64,000 nucleotides of DNA from Trichoplax sp. H2 (Eukaryota > Placozoa > Uniplacotomia > Trichoplacea), in NCBI GenBank assembly GCA_003344405.1, contig NOWV01000036.1:1-64000 (forward strand), in the 5' to 3' direction. The position numbers and the translations under genes are program-made. The notes under the pieces were generated by a model. It was not told the DNA's origin. It did no database searches and saw nothing but the letters and a program-made list of their open reading frames with translations. Shown here piece after piece: positions 1 through 12,249 of this stretch (within the stretch, counting starts at the first letter, position 1; the number at the start of each line of letters is the position of its first letter).

Positions 1-329
1 ATGAGGTAGTCTTACTGTAAAATCATTTTTCAAGCCATCACAGGATACAACTTAAGCAAAATGATTATCCATGTGATTCAAACTTGTCGTCGCCGTTGGT
101 TTCTAGTCCATGGGTCAAAACGAAGAAAGTCCACCACTGATCCATCATACTCTAGTCAACATCATCAATCGAGCTAGCATACAATTGCACAATCAAATGC
201 ACTCTTTCATTTTTGTATTGGATACTATTGAAATTGAATATTCAAATGCATACGATTGGATCACAATCAATCAATCAATCTTTTGCACTAACTAACTTCC
301 ATATTACTCTTTGCACCACTACCCAACAG

Positions 330-1071
330 ACGTTAATATCACTCTATAACAAGGTTTTGACCGCTGTCAGTCAATTGCCACAGGAAGCTGGCTATAGAAG
401 ACATACCGAAGAATTAACCAAGAACCGCTTACAGATTGTTGAATCGGTTAGTAAATACAACACTGTCTGTATCCAGATACATTGTTGTGACGATACTAGT
501 CATCGTATTTTGTAAATTAGTTTGTTAGTCTCTTAAATTGTTGATGACATAAAATGTCAATTGAAAATCTGGCTTAATTATTATCTACATACCACCCGTT
601 ACAACCGATTATATTCTGGATAGAAAGCACGAGTCGTCCAGACATTGATACAAAATGCTACTGTAATGAACGACTGAATCAACTTGTTCATACGCACTAG
701 GATAACTTTTTACATCCTTGACAATCAATCATCATTATAAAATATCACAATTGACCAAGGTCAATCATGTTAGTAATGGTAATCTATTTCTCAAATTTGC
801 TATGAACCATCATAGGAAACAAATACGGAAATGATTGAAAAAAAAATTAACAGTGGTCAAGTGGAGGAGCTCATCGTCCAGGTTAGTCTACCACTGGAAT
901 AGATCGTGCTAGAGTAGAGCAAAGGCAGCCGTAGTCATCGATCTAACAGTAGTATTGATATTGCTTCTATAGGCTGAAAGAGAACTCACACTAGTAGAAC
1001 AGATGAAAAGTTGGCAACCTTGGCAGCCGTTAGCCGAAGAAGCGCCGTTAAATCAATGGAAATGGCCATAA
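330..1071 (+). CDS. NDUFA5: NADH dehydrogenase (ubiquinone) 1 alpha subcomplex subunit 5, 3' exons only
   Basis: Accessory subunit of mitochondrial respiratory complex I, in the matrix arm. Three coding exons are visible: 330-446, 816-881 and 973-1071, each bounded by AG/GT sites and all in phase 0, giving about 93 residues and a stop. The first encodes LYNKVLTAVSQLPQEAGYRR (family pattern: LY..IL..L...P..A.YR.YTE), the second ends in QVEELIVQ, and the last ends with the hallmark tryptophan-rich tail MKSWQPWQPLAEEAPLNQWK followed by WP and TAA. The family is about 115 residues, so roughly 20-25 N-terminal residues (the TGLVGL-like segment) are missing. I do not see them in bases 1-329, so they should lie upstream of the window. 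Nothing suggests a pseudogene. Identification rests on family resemblance over the whole visible length. Confidence 0.9.
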
Positions 1072-1123
1072 ACGGAAAAGGATATTTTTATCAAATGGCT
1101 GACATTCTTGGATGCTTCAGTTT

Positions 1124-1129
1124 AATAAA
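1124..1129 (+). promoter_or_regulatory. Polyadenylation signal AATAAA of NDUFA5
   Basis: A canonical AATAAA lies 53 bases after the NDUFA5 stop codon, a normal distance for a short 3' UTR. Cleavage would be expected within about 10-30 bases. The call rests on motif and position only. Confidence 0.55.
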
Positions 1130-1144
1130 TGGAATAGCCTATTG

Positions 1145-2335
1145 GAGTTAGTAAAATGCTAACACCATTAGCAATATAGATGTTTTATCGTTTTTAGTTT
1201 AACTTTATCTATGCAGTAAATTACTGCCCATCTCGGGTATTATCAGCATTGCAATGATTCCGTAATATCGGAAATTGTATTTGTAATGGAATGCAAAATT
1301 ATCCTGCTATTTGGAGTAGATTGAGAGTTTAGTGCTCGCAACAAACATACACGTATGCCTGCCATACAAAATGGTATTCATGCCTACTAATCCGGTGACG
1401 AAGAAAACTATCGCTAACTTCCAACCAATTTTTCGCCATGCAGTATTATACTGCATATGACTGCTGTACCTTTGACTAAAACAGGAAATGTTACTTTATA
1501 CCCATTTTTTACTGTCCTAAAGTGTCAATAGTACATATAAACCACTTCTCACAAATGAGAAACCTGATATTTTATCCAAATAAATCCTTGGATATCAAAG
1601 ATCTTTTATTTTCAAGTCATTGTTTAATTAAAACAGCTGATATTCGAATGAAAAATTGAAAAAACAAAAAACAGTCATTATTATAATTATAGTATATCAG
1701 TAAGGTAACATTAGCATGATAATAAATCTAACTAGAGCGTAATTGATAATAATATAATGGTAAGAGGTCGAGATAAGTTTGCATCAAATTGTATAGGAAT
1801 CATACTTCAGCAATCTTTCCACGCATAGCGAGTTCTGAAAGATCGTAAGCTGATAATCTTACATAATTCCAACACACAGATAGGATTGATAATTTTTATT
1901 TATAAGAAGATACTTAGCAAGTTGCTAGAGCGGATAATAAATTCTTTTATTATAGAATATCGGTATCAAGATTTACTTGTAATCCTTTCAGAATGAATCT
2001 GTAGCTGCTTCAGTTTTTGTAATACTAATTGATATAGCTTTCAATATAAAATCTTAAAATCTTTCTTATTGGATTGATAGATTCAGTAATCATTAATTTC
2101 CCTCCAAAAATACCTAAATGCTTTACTATTAGCGATTGAAATATTGATAAAGGTCAACTTTTGAATACTATGATTGCTTTTTCACTAGTCTAATAATTGG
2201 AATATACAGATTCTCATGACTATGTCTAGAAAGGTTATTTCAAAGTAAATAACTGCGAACTATTGATCCCCTTCTATTTCAATTGAAACAATTAAAAAGT
2301 CACTAAAGGGATTCCTATTTCAAATATGATACTAT
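1145..2335. other. Intergenic AT-rich spacer, no gene seen
   Basis: No open frame or spliced exon set is convincing here. The only local structure I noticed is a 19-base near-perfect palindrome at 1438-1456 (two 9-base arms around one T). It separates the + strand NDUFA5 from a - strand gene, so both 3' ends point into this spacer. Confidence 0.5.
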
Positions 2336-3089
2336 TCATTTGTCCAAGTATTCTTCTCGGAATAAACTGTATAAATACTCGCAAATTGTATATTCTCTGA
2401 TACTGACAGTATGAGTAAACTTTAATTTATCATAATTTGGAAGATTTTGGGTTGATAGTATATCTTTGCCTAAGCGGAAACAGTCTTTAAAATTTAATTT
2501 TGTCCTTCCTTGTAATCCATACGTAGTTAGCTCATTATCGAATGTGATTGCTCCTCCAATGCATTCCAAAATGCAAACTAGTAAGTCCTCATGTATCGGC
2601 AATAGCTAATGACAAACAACGCGTATAAGGAAATTAGACAAGAGATAAGTTAAATGAAAATCAGTGCTGTACTCAGTAAACACTGTATACTACGGCAAAC
2701 ATAGTAAGTTCATAATTATATAATTATTTTAATGGCTAAATAGGATTAAGAGGCTTGCTGTAGCAAGATTAATCTTATCGTTATATATTGTGTAGATATT
2801 AGATATAGCATCCATGATAAGACAAATCAGGACTATCTCTTACCAAGTGTATAATATTGATGAAAACCATAATGGTGGAGATTTGCTCCTGCATTAAAAA
2901 ATATTGTGTAGTATTTTATACCTTACAGCGGGTGAATTAACCTCATATCTTGCCTTCACTTATAATGATAAGTTATGATACACGTATATTTCACCTCACC
3001 TTATTAAGGGTGTATAATGCTTTCTTTGGTGAATCTATATCTTTAATCAGCTTTTCACAGTCACTAGGTCCTATAACGGGTTTCTTCAT
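2336..3089 (-). CDS. Small three-exon protein of unknown function (about 134 aa)
   Basis: I do not recognise this family. The - strand reads as three exons with clean sites, all phase 0. Exon 3089-3000 starts MKKPVIGPSDCEKLIKDIDS and ends in a GTGAGG donor. Exon 2888-2844 sits between a TTTTAATGCAG acceptor and a GTAAGA donor. Exon 2605-2336 follows a long pyrimidine-rich acceptor. The protein looks helical: a hydrophobic stretch IMVFINIIHLLLPI is followed by DLLVCILECIGGAITFDNEL, and the C-terminus is rich in Tyr, Glu and Lys. An armadillo/HEAT-like fold is conceivable but not shown. There is no signal peptide or catalytic motif. The ATG is the first in frame, 13 codons before a Cys. Splice-site quality and frame closure support a real gene; the product is unknown. 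Confidence 0.5.
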
Positions 3090-4574
3090 GTAAAGATGGT
3101 GTTATAGATTAGTAAGTAAATGATATAGAAATATTTACCATTGAAAATTATATTATATATACATTAATTACTGAATAATAATTTAAAGTCTTAAATATAA
3201 GGTTCGAGCTGATAATTAGTTTATAGTTTGTAATTGCAATTTATATGAATACTGAAAATTATTTTAATTCAAGATAAACTACGCAAAGTTATTAGCATAA
3301 AGTTTCAGTGTTTAGAATCCTTTCTCAATTACCGATAACTGTCTTAACCATGACCACATAAGTTGGACCTGCACCGCCATTGGTTGTTCATTTAGTAGCT
3401 GCCAAGGATTGCATTTACAATTCATTTCATGCTAAAATCAATTGTAATAAGCAATTAAATTTAGTGTACATCATATACTGTGTACGAGTACTTAAATTAA
3501 CCAACAGAGCTAAGAGTATTCCATTTACGTATTGTACTACTCTCACTATCAATAATTTCAATATGATATCTAAGAAAATTGATCGGCTTGGAATTGTACG
3601 TACTGTATAATTGTTACAATACCCTTAGTATTGTAAAGTATAAATTTATAATTTTGGACATTAAAATGTGTCTAAGTAAAAATAGGCCTTAAAATAGGAT
3701 ATTTATGTTTTAGAAAATTCTTATGTATTTACTAATATACCGATACCTTACTGATACTCAATTTAGTAAAACTATTATTAGAGTATTTGATATTATGATT
3801 ATGATTACATGTTTGATCTTATAGTCGCCGAACGTTGTTCTAGACAAGAGTCTTAGAAAAAGTGTGGTAACGTAGGAAAATCTGTTTACATATTGAGTAG
3901 GGTAATAAACACTAACGATAGAGATAACAATAATAACATGTTTGTACGTAGACGTTTTCTATAAAACCAGAGTTTCTCTTAAAATAAACACAACTGTTGT
4001 TAACGACTTTAGTTCAAAACTTGACTTTGTGTCTTAAGTTAATCTACGAATTAATTATCCTGTTTTTTTTGTTTGCGCTAGCTTAATTTGATAAATGTCA
4101 CCACTATGCATACAAATACATGCCTAACTAGTTATAATTTAAATATCTTTCTTGCAAACTATTAGCCAAGTCTTACATGACATTCATAACACTTCGCTAT
4201 CCTGAAATTATACTATTTAATGAAATCGCATCTACGGTGGCTTTCATTTTGCCACGATTTGATAGTAATATTAATGTAATACTGGCAATTTTTAATGTTC
4301 AATATTACATTATAGAATACAATATAACCATGCTATTAACTCAGAATAAAACGATACGTAGGTTTTCATAAAAGGGTAAAAAATCTTTTATGCCTATTTA
4401 ATAAATTTGCTAAATTACTCGCTTTAATAAAATGTGCATTTATAAACTAGTAAATCGTCTAGGTAGTGCTTCGTCATATTAAATTTGTGGATAAACCAGC
4501 AATCCACGCGTAAATTACAACAATATTCAAAGGGAATTATGAGTTAGTGTTCAAGGTTCCAAACTATGGATAAC
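3090..4574. other. Spacer between the small gene and PTPDC1, no gene seen
   Basis: AT-rich sequence of about 1.5 kb. The open frames at 3380-3610 and 4177-4371 (+) are 60-76 codons, low in complexity of composition, without flanking splice sites or recognisable motifs. I regard them as chance. The segment probably contains the 3' UTR of the phosphatase gene (its lower-coordinate side) and the promoter of the small gene. Confidence 0.45.
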
Positions 4575-7500
4575 TTAGTAAAATATTACCTGGAGAAGAT
4601 CACTACGAGATTGTAAATCGGATCCTGATTGAATACTGTGAGCTGTTAAAACATCAGCAATATCCTTTCGTTTATTCATGGTCAAAATAGAATTATGAAC
4701 CGTGACCGATCTTTTTTCACGATCTTCTTGACAGCTGTTCTCTTCGTCTGTTTTTTTATCCTTTTCTTCTTCAAGACTTTTAGACCGTAGAAATAAAGGC
4801 GTATACCCGATAGTATGTTGACCAACCTTAGCATGATTGAGTGGTTGTAATTTTCTATTCCATTGACCTGCTACAGATGCCATGCTAGTGGTTGCTTTAG
4901 CTGTTAGAACAGATTCCAAAATTGTAGAAATCTGATACGATGAATTCATTTTTGTACTTGGCTTTTGGATTATTCTTCTATTGAGAAGCGGAGATGCACC
5001 ACCCGGTAATTTATTATTTGCTATTTGACTACTGGTATTTTTTGTAGCATTGATTATATCAATGTCACTTTGAGTTTTTTTCATAGACTGATAAATATCA
5101 TCATCTTCAATATCTTCAGGTATCGCATTATGTGCTTTGGATTTTGAATTAGGTTTAGGCTTTTCCTCTTCTTCTTCTTCTTTCTCTTCTTCTACTTCGA
5201 TTTCTTCTTCTCCTTCATGAAAGGCATTTAACGAAGATTTTATCTTCTTTTTATTGTAGTACTCCCCAGTTTTATCCAAACCATTAATCATAACTGGAGT
5301 ATCTCTACGCCTTAAATGTTTTGCCGATGCTATAGGATTATCTTCTTCTTCCTGAGATTCAGAGGACGAAGTAGAAGCCTTCTTTTTACTTTGACGAGAT
5401 TTCTTATTATTTTTTTTTTCAGCGATAGCTTCATCAATATAATTCTTAAAAGATTCATAAACTCCATCTATGATCTAAAATTGAATTGATTATTAATCAT
5501 TTGCAAGATGGAGTTTCTAAACTATAAAGGTTTGAAAACTGATTATTAATAATTTTTAATATATTATTTTACGTTAGCAAATAAATTTTGCCTTAGCATA
5601 CTACCAATATTATTCCAATTACACAGAACGGAATAGCTTACTTTAGGAATAAAACGCAATCGTTTGGCTTCTAAACCATGTAGTAAGTGCGACTGGCGTA
5701 TTAGAGATTTTGATAAGTCTAGATATCTTGGTTTTTCTTCACTGCAATGTAGAGTCAAAGTAAGTATACAACGATATATATCTAAATTCAAATTAACGAC
5801 ATTGTGAATAGAAGCTAGTTTATCATTAATAAACTGAATAGAATCGACTTCCAGTATTAGTAAAATAGCTTTTATGGAAGCGACAAAATATGCTTAAAAT
5901 CCTTTATTAGAAATCGTAATTTTAACTAACCAGGCGGGAAAGATTATCCATAAATTCTTTATGAAGTTATAAAACTGATGAACGCATTCAATTTGCCCTC
6001 GTGTTTGGATTGCACCTCTCCTATATTAAGTTTAAATAATGATATTAAATCGACCATCGAAAATTATCAGCCAGGAAAATCAAAACTCAATCTCATAAGA
6101 ACTGCATCCTAATACTAAACTTATCAATTATTATAATTTTATGCAAGATAAAATTTAAATCCTGCATAATGTATCATTCGAACATTAAATTAGAATATAT
6201 ATTTAATATCAACTACCGTTTAGATCGAACAAAATGGATCGCTTGATTAGAGTCCATCTTTTTGGAGTATATTAAATAGCATGCTATTAATACTCCTGTT
6301 CGACCTAAAATGTAATCAAAATTGCTAAATTCAAATTGAATGCATAAAAGAAATTTTGATAGCAATTCAGGATTAAGAAATTAAAATTTTCTTCCTAGCG
6401 AATTACCTAGTCCAGCATGACAATGAACGGCCACCTAAAGTGTTTTAATTTTGGTTCATTAGATGGATTAGACTAACAGAAATTTAAGGATTGAAGAAAT
6501 ACACGTAAAACACGAACTGACCTTTCCTTCTTGAATTGCAAAGTCCATAACCTTGACCATGTCAAGTATTGAATGCAATGATCTCACACCGTAATCGTCC
6601 CTATAATATAGAGATTTCATGATACCATTTATTAGCCGGCAAAGCAGTTGTTTGGAACACGAACATCTTGAGAATTAATCAAATTATGACTGAAATTATA
6701 CTATCATTTCGAATTGTTGTTTAGAGCAAGGTTTAATCTTAAGCTAGGAGATAATGTTTACTATGCTTATTTTAATTATGAAAATAGAATGGAAGGAAAG
6801 ACTCACCATATAAAATTATAGAAAAATACTGCAGAAAGAAAAATAAAGATTTATCGATAGATTAGTCATTTCAAAAATATTAAAAGATAAATGTTATAAG
6901 AGTAGAATAGAGGAAATAATTCAATAAATATATTTTTCTAATTAATGAATAAATCACTCTTAGCATATTATCGTAGCAGCTATATTTCTAGAAAATAATA
7001 CGAACTGTCTTCATCCATGAATGCCTGAGGATTGTATGAAAATCCACTTGAATCTAAACCATAGCCACAGTGTAAATGTTCTCCGACATGCTGCAGGTTT
7101 ACAATGGATGTTATACCAACACTAAAATAATGGCAGATAGTGGAAGACAAAAACCAAATTTACTGTTTACCGAACTAGGTTGTTCTTTAAAACGGAGTAC
7201 GCATATTATTTGTAAAGTTGAAAGCTTACTCATGAAATCGTTCCATCATATTAAACATTTCTATATTCCGCGTATTTGGTCTTGCCATAGCTAAAATTGA
7301 ATCTGTAACCCTATATTCATAAAAGTATAGCTTATACTACTGCAAAAAGTTGTAAGAGTCCAGCATAGAATGGTCTATAAGCATGGTATTCAGATATTGC
7401 TCCATTTTGGGGATATCTTAAGTTAAAAAGTAATTACTAAAATAGCGTTTTAAGCTTTTCCAAAGTAATCAATATCAACTTATTCAATTTCCTTAGAAAT

Positions 7501-8289
7501 GACTATCGAAATTTCTGTTTATGCATAAATATTTATCATATTGGCCAGTAAAATATTGATATAAGATTTAGTAGCAGCTATCGTTCAGTCATTGTTGATG
7601 ATATTAATATTCGGGATGTGACCAAGAGGAATAAAGTAAGAGTAATCCGTTTACTGTTAGATTATAACAATACTGTACCTGTACTACTTGTACTGTAAAC
7701 ATGTTTATTAGCACAAAATATACTAAGCACAGATTATTTTGACTAACTAAACTCGTAGACCATAAAGTTACGACGATGGTGTAGACATCCAATTGAATCA
7801 ATACCGCAAGTAACTAATTATAGATCTAGTTTGACGAAAATAAGGTAGCGTTCATCATTTGATAAATTTATTCTCAATTATCAAAAAAAGTATAGCTTGT
7901 TTACGATACTAATAAACAAAGTCGGCATTGTAACGAAGCATAATTAAAAAAATTGATGGCAAAGTTATAATTTAGGTTATAGATAATATTAAAGTGTTTA
8001 AAATACTGTATTAGCCAAGATGATACACGTACCAGTGTGAAAACAACCCATTTATTGCCATGTCATCATTATTCCATCTTGTTCCGCTTTCATATTTACA
8101 CCCTTTACCACCACAGAACAATTTACACTGCAGGCCACTAGGAGCCAAATGGCGCACTGACTCTGTAAATTTAGAGTACTTAGGTCCAACATCTATAAAT
8201 GCTTCTGTTTGATTACTCTTGGCTACATTTGCTGTATTCCATTTAATCTGTCCTTTTCTATCAACCGTTTTGGCTTCCGTGTGATCCAT
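4575..8289 (-). CDS. PTPDC1: Protein tyrosine phosphatase domain-containing protein 1-like (dual-specificity phosphatase), complete
   Basis: Cysteine-dependent protein phosphatase; vertebrate PTPDC1 is linked to centriole/cilium biology. Ten exons close in phase: 8289-8033, 7310-7230, 7121-7006, 6828-6807, 6600-6522, 6434-6407, 6304-6217, 6020-5927, 5833-5573, 5474-4575, giving about 641 residues. The N-terminal part has the family's C-GGKGCKYESGTRW segment and VTDSILAMARP, then IVNLQHVGEH and DDYGVRSLHSILDMVKVMDF. The active-site loop is AVHCHAGLGRTGVLIACYL, with the nucleophile near Cys190 and the phosphate-binding Arg near 196. It is followed by IQTRGQIECVHQF. The last 300 residues are low complexity, with a Glu-rich tract near 4.6-5.2 kb and Lys/Ser-rich tails, unlike the conserved core. 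The start ATG (MDHTEAK) is the first in-frame one after an upstream stop, so a further 5' exon cannot be excluded. Confidence 0.88.
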
Positions 8290-11200
8290 ACTTTTCACAT
8301 GTAAGATTGGAAGCCGGTTAATTTGCTTGTAATTCAACCATCAGGCTCTTAAGATATGCAAGAAAAAGAGTTATTATTTTAAGTTTAACAACCGCTTTAA
8401 TCGCTTTTGGAAGTGTGTTTAATCAAACAAAAATGGTGGAATAGTTTACAATTTGAAAGAATGAGAAATCGTTACTCCTACTTATAAAGAAAAATTGCTC
8501 TAAATGGTATCAGAATTAAATACGTTATCCTTGGATTAATAATACTGATATGAAGTTAGTTTATCTCTTAACGCAAAACTTTAAATCATAACTTAGTAAA
8601 GTAATCAGCTATTAATCATGTAATAAGTTGAATACAGTTTCAATACAAAGAAGAATCAAAAATTTAACGACAGTAAAATTACCTTGTAGTCTAAAATAGT
8701 TACGAAAGCATCTGTATCGAATAAACTTGATCTAACTTTCTGTTTGAAGAACAGGATGGATATAGTTGTTTGCTATGACGCTATGCGTGCTATGGCAATT
8801 TATTCAATACGCACGGTAAAAGTTATAATATCTACTAAATTACTTTGTACCATGCAATGGAAGTTTGTATACAGACTGTAACCCCTTTACTGGAATATAC
8901 TGGTTGAAGCAATCTATAATGATTTCTACTTAGCAAATGGAATCGATCTACTATAATCTATAACTACCGTAATATTTTAATATTAATAGTTGACAAACCA
9001 GCATAAGACTGTTTGGAAACAGAGGCAATAATTCATAGGATTTGACCAGAACATCTTATCCATTTATTGGATTGCTCATCCGAAAGCCATAATATTATTT
9101 CGGATGTATCCATAGCAACAGACCATGCGTAATTAATATCTCCCATTTTGTAGTTGTCCAATTAAATTCTATTTCGGCTCTCATCTTCGTAAGCTGCTAA
9201 GGAAAAAAATGCTAGTACGAGTAGGATATGTTGCATTAATTCTATAATCGTATTCGTGATTTATTATTATAAAAACCTCGTGATATGATAATATACTCTC
9301 TCTTTCTGCGATTTGAAATTACACTTGAGCTTATGACACTATGGTAACGGATTGGCGAATAGTTATTTATGAAAGAGGGAAGACATACAACTGATTTAGG
9401 ACATCCATGGTTAAAGATGATACACAACTGTGCTATTAATGTACAGCTGTTGCAGCGTTATTTACTATTGTCATGATATTGAATGAGTTATTACTATATT
9501 TAATGTTTATATTTTACCATAGATACTGCAACAGATTGAATTGTCTTTTTACTCGGTCACAGTTTAAGTATCCAACTGGTGCAACTCTGTCTAGACGATA
9601 ATGATAGTTAAAGCACGACTAACTATCGTGCTATTTACATTAGGTAATTATAATTAATCAGAAAGCGCAGTAGTCAATTCACTGAGTGAATGTAAGATTG
9701 GCTACCATTAGAGGCCCATAACTGTCGGGTAGTATGCTATAGTTATTGTTGTCATCATATGGCAAAATTTTATTAGCTATTATTTCAAGCCATAAATGAA
9801 TAAATAGCTCCGCATTATACCTTTCATTAAGAAGGCATATCTACTATTGTAGATCTTACAAATATGGAAGCTTATGACATGACTATTTTTAATCACCTTC
9901 GATGTACAAATGTGCTTTCTGTCATTACATATTCTATGCATTTTATCTGACTTTTGTAGTATTATGCCTCAGTTATCGTAACTTTAAAGAATAAAAATAA
10001 CAAATAATAATGTGTTTATTGAATGATATAAGAAGTGTAATTCTTAACATGATATCACGAGTTACTATAGCGTAGAGTTACCGCGATGATGAGTGCTGCA
10101 AACTTTTCTGCTTTTGTAACAAGGAAAAATTAACGAGAGCCTTCAGATAGATTCATGAGCTTACAGATATCACCAATATATAACAAGGAATAGCATATTA
10201 GAAAAATTTATTCAGGCAAACATTTCGTCTATAGCCTCTTTTATAGACCTGCATATTACAGATTTCATGGTAAAAGTAAATAGACTACTATAATCTAAGT
10301 AGAATGGATTAATGTCCTAAACGGTATTAAGTTACTGAACCTCTGACAGGTCTATCAAATGGTAATGCTATCTGTTAAATGAGCACATTATCGTAAACCG
10401 TCAGCAAAGCGACAGGAGTTTGTACTAGTATCCTCAGAAATGAGTGAAGAATGAATAAATAAAATACTAATAAAGAAGTAATGAACAGCAGCAATAATTC
10501 AACGGCAATGGCTCTAATTGATCCTGTATTCAGCTAAAATTAGATAGTATGTAAATCTATATTCCATTAATGACGGAGTAAAGATATCGTAAATCAGTTT
10601 TACTTCTACGACGAATTAGAAGGATCCTATTTTTGGATTACGTTGTTTCCTATCTTAAGATATATAGAGAGCATCCAACTTGGCTCTATGCCAAAATAGG
10701 AGGCACTTTAGTATGGTAATTCAAAGCTTTAAACTATATATAGAGTTTTTTGTTACATTTTAGAATGACTGTTCAATAAATCATCTTTTCAACAAAGTGA
10801 TGCATAGTGAATTGACGTTAACGTTAATGCATTATAGCAGTAAGCTAGATGTGAAAAGTATTCTTATTACATAACATCAATCATAGCGGCTACGAATCGT
10901 ATGAAAATACGGGTTAGAATCAATAGCAGATTAGCATTAAAAGCAGTAAAGAAAAACTTAAACTTCGGATAGGGCTTTCGTATAGGTCGACATCAAATAC
11001 AGGCTCTGATAGTGATTATCATTTCATTAATATTTCTATGCTATTAAGGCACGCTAAATAGTCGTTCTCCAATAGCCTTGTACAATATGACATTATTTGT
11101 AACATGGAGTAAAAGATATTGCAGATCAACATTTCGTGCTAATCATCGAAAATTTGTGTTCAGTCAAAGGTAGATTAACGACAAAAACTGTCAAGTAAAC

Positions 11201-11560
11201 TGGAGATATTATGCAGTGAGCCGTATTCAACTGTATGTAGATAGATTAAATCTACATATACGCTCCAATAGCATTGCAAAACATCAAATCAATCTGAAGA
11301 TGGAATAAAATATTTCAGGCCAATTAATCCGCCAATTCCAATAGCCTTGTACGACATGATATCCTTTTTAAAAAGGAGTAAAGATATTTTAAATAGAATG
11401 TTGGCATAAAGTTCACTAGTCTTGCTAACCTAATGTTCATTTTAAGAAATTGCACAGTAAACTGAAAGCACTGAATCAGATCCTACTATGTATCGATCAG
11501 ATGTTGTTATACGCTCCAGTAGCCTTGAACAATCTTGTACCTATTTTAAGATTGAATAAG
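8290..11560. other. Gene-poor spacer 5' of PTPDC1
   Basis: AT-rich sequence of more than 3 kb with no exon set I can support. It must contain the PTPDC1 promoter near its low-coordinate end. From about 11.05 kb, diverged copies of a segment beginning CCAATAGCCTTGTAC and ending near GGAGTAAAGATATT recur three times (about 11070, 11338 and 11516). They are the edge of the repeat-rich zone that follows. Confidence 0.45.
9033..9236 (-). pseudogene. Possible remnant of a secreted (DOMON-like?) protein exon
   Basis: From the ATG at 9236 the - strand reads MQHILLVLAFFSLAAYEDES, which looks like a signal peptide with a small-residue cleavage site. It meets an in-frame TAA after 24 codons. Past that stop the same frame continues open with GDINYAWSVAMDTSEIILWL and then NKWIRCSGQIL before a TGA. 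The W-V-x-x-D-x-x-E-I pattern is faintly reminiscent of the start of DOMON domains, but this is weak. It could be a decayed gene, a recently broken exon or chance. I saw no neighbouring exons that would complete it. Confidence 0.2.
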
Positions 11561-11564
11561 ATAT

Positions 11565-12240
11565 TTCAGATCACGTTTGTGGAAAAGAAGGCTTCAATCG
11601 TACCTTAGACTAGAATGTTGTTGACGAAACATGCCATAATTCTTTGATATTTTGCTCTATTTCTTTGAATAAATGCAAATGGTAATAAGCCAAATAAGAA
11701 GGCGCACAGAACTTTTAGATCACATTCCTGGAAAGGAAGGATCTAACACTCAGAATAGAGTTTTATTAGCGCAACATGCAATAAGAGATCCCTGTTGATA
11801 TATGGCAGAATTATTTTCACGGCATTAATTTCCGTAGGAAATTTCTAGAAGTCCGTGCAATAAGAGATCCCTTTTGATATATGACGGAATTATTTTCACG
11901 GCATTAATTTCCGTAACAAATTTCTAGTAATCCGTGCAATAAGAGATCCCTTTTGATATATGGCGAAGTTATTTTCACGGCATCTCTACATAAAAAGTCA
12001 CGTATTTTATTAATTAACTAGACCTCATCTCTATTTTGAACGAAGCATGCAACAACCCTTTGATATTGTGCTTTATTTTGTTGAATAAGTGACCACCAGT
12101 CAAATAAGAAGTCAAACAATATTTCAAATCACGTTCCTGAAAAGAAAGGATTCAAAAGCTCAGACTAGAGAGTCTTTTTAACGAAAAATGCAATAACCCT
12201 TTGATACCGTGCTCTATTCCGTTGAATAAGAAGCAATAGG
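11565..12240. repeat. Degenerate tandem repeat, unit roughly 150 bp or more, interrupted by a 79-bp array
   Basis: A segment containing AGATCACGTTTGTGGAAAAG, then TAGACTAGAATG, then a CTTTGATATTTTGCTCTATT-like core and TTGAATAAAT recurs at least three times (starting near 11569, 11725 and 12123). Copies differ by many substitutions and small indels, so the array is old. The middle is occupied by the younger 79-bp array at 11778-11985. I see no coding potential. Confidence 0.65.
11778..11985. repeat. 79-bp tandem repeat, 2.6 copies
   Basis: Copies begin at 11778, 11857 and 11936 with GCAATAAGAGATCCC, giving an exact 79-base spacing. The third copy stops after the ATTTTCACGGCAT segment. Adjacent copies differ at only a handful of positions (for example CTGTT versus CTTTT, GGCAGAA versus GACGGAA), so the expansion is recent compared with the surrounding degenerate repeat. 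Confidence 0.9.
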
Positions 12241-12249
12241 AGAGAAGGT

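Noticed and set aside
213-329. Upstream extension of the first visible NDUFA5 exon
   Set aside because: The residues before 330 do not resemble the conserved NDUFA5 N-terminus, and a good AG acceptor precedes 330.
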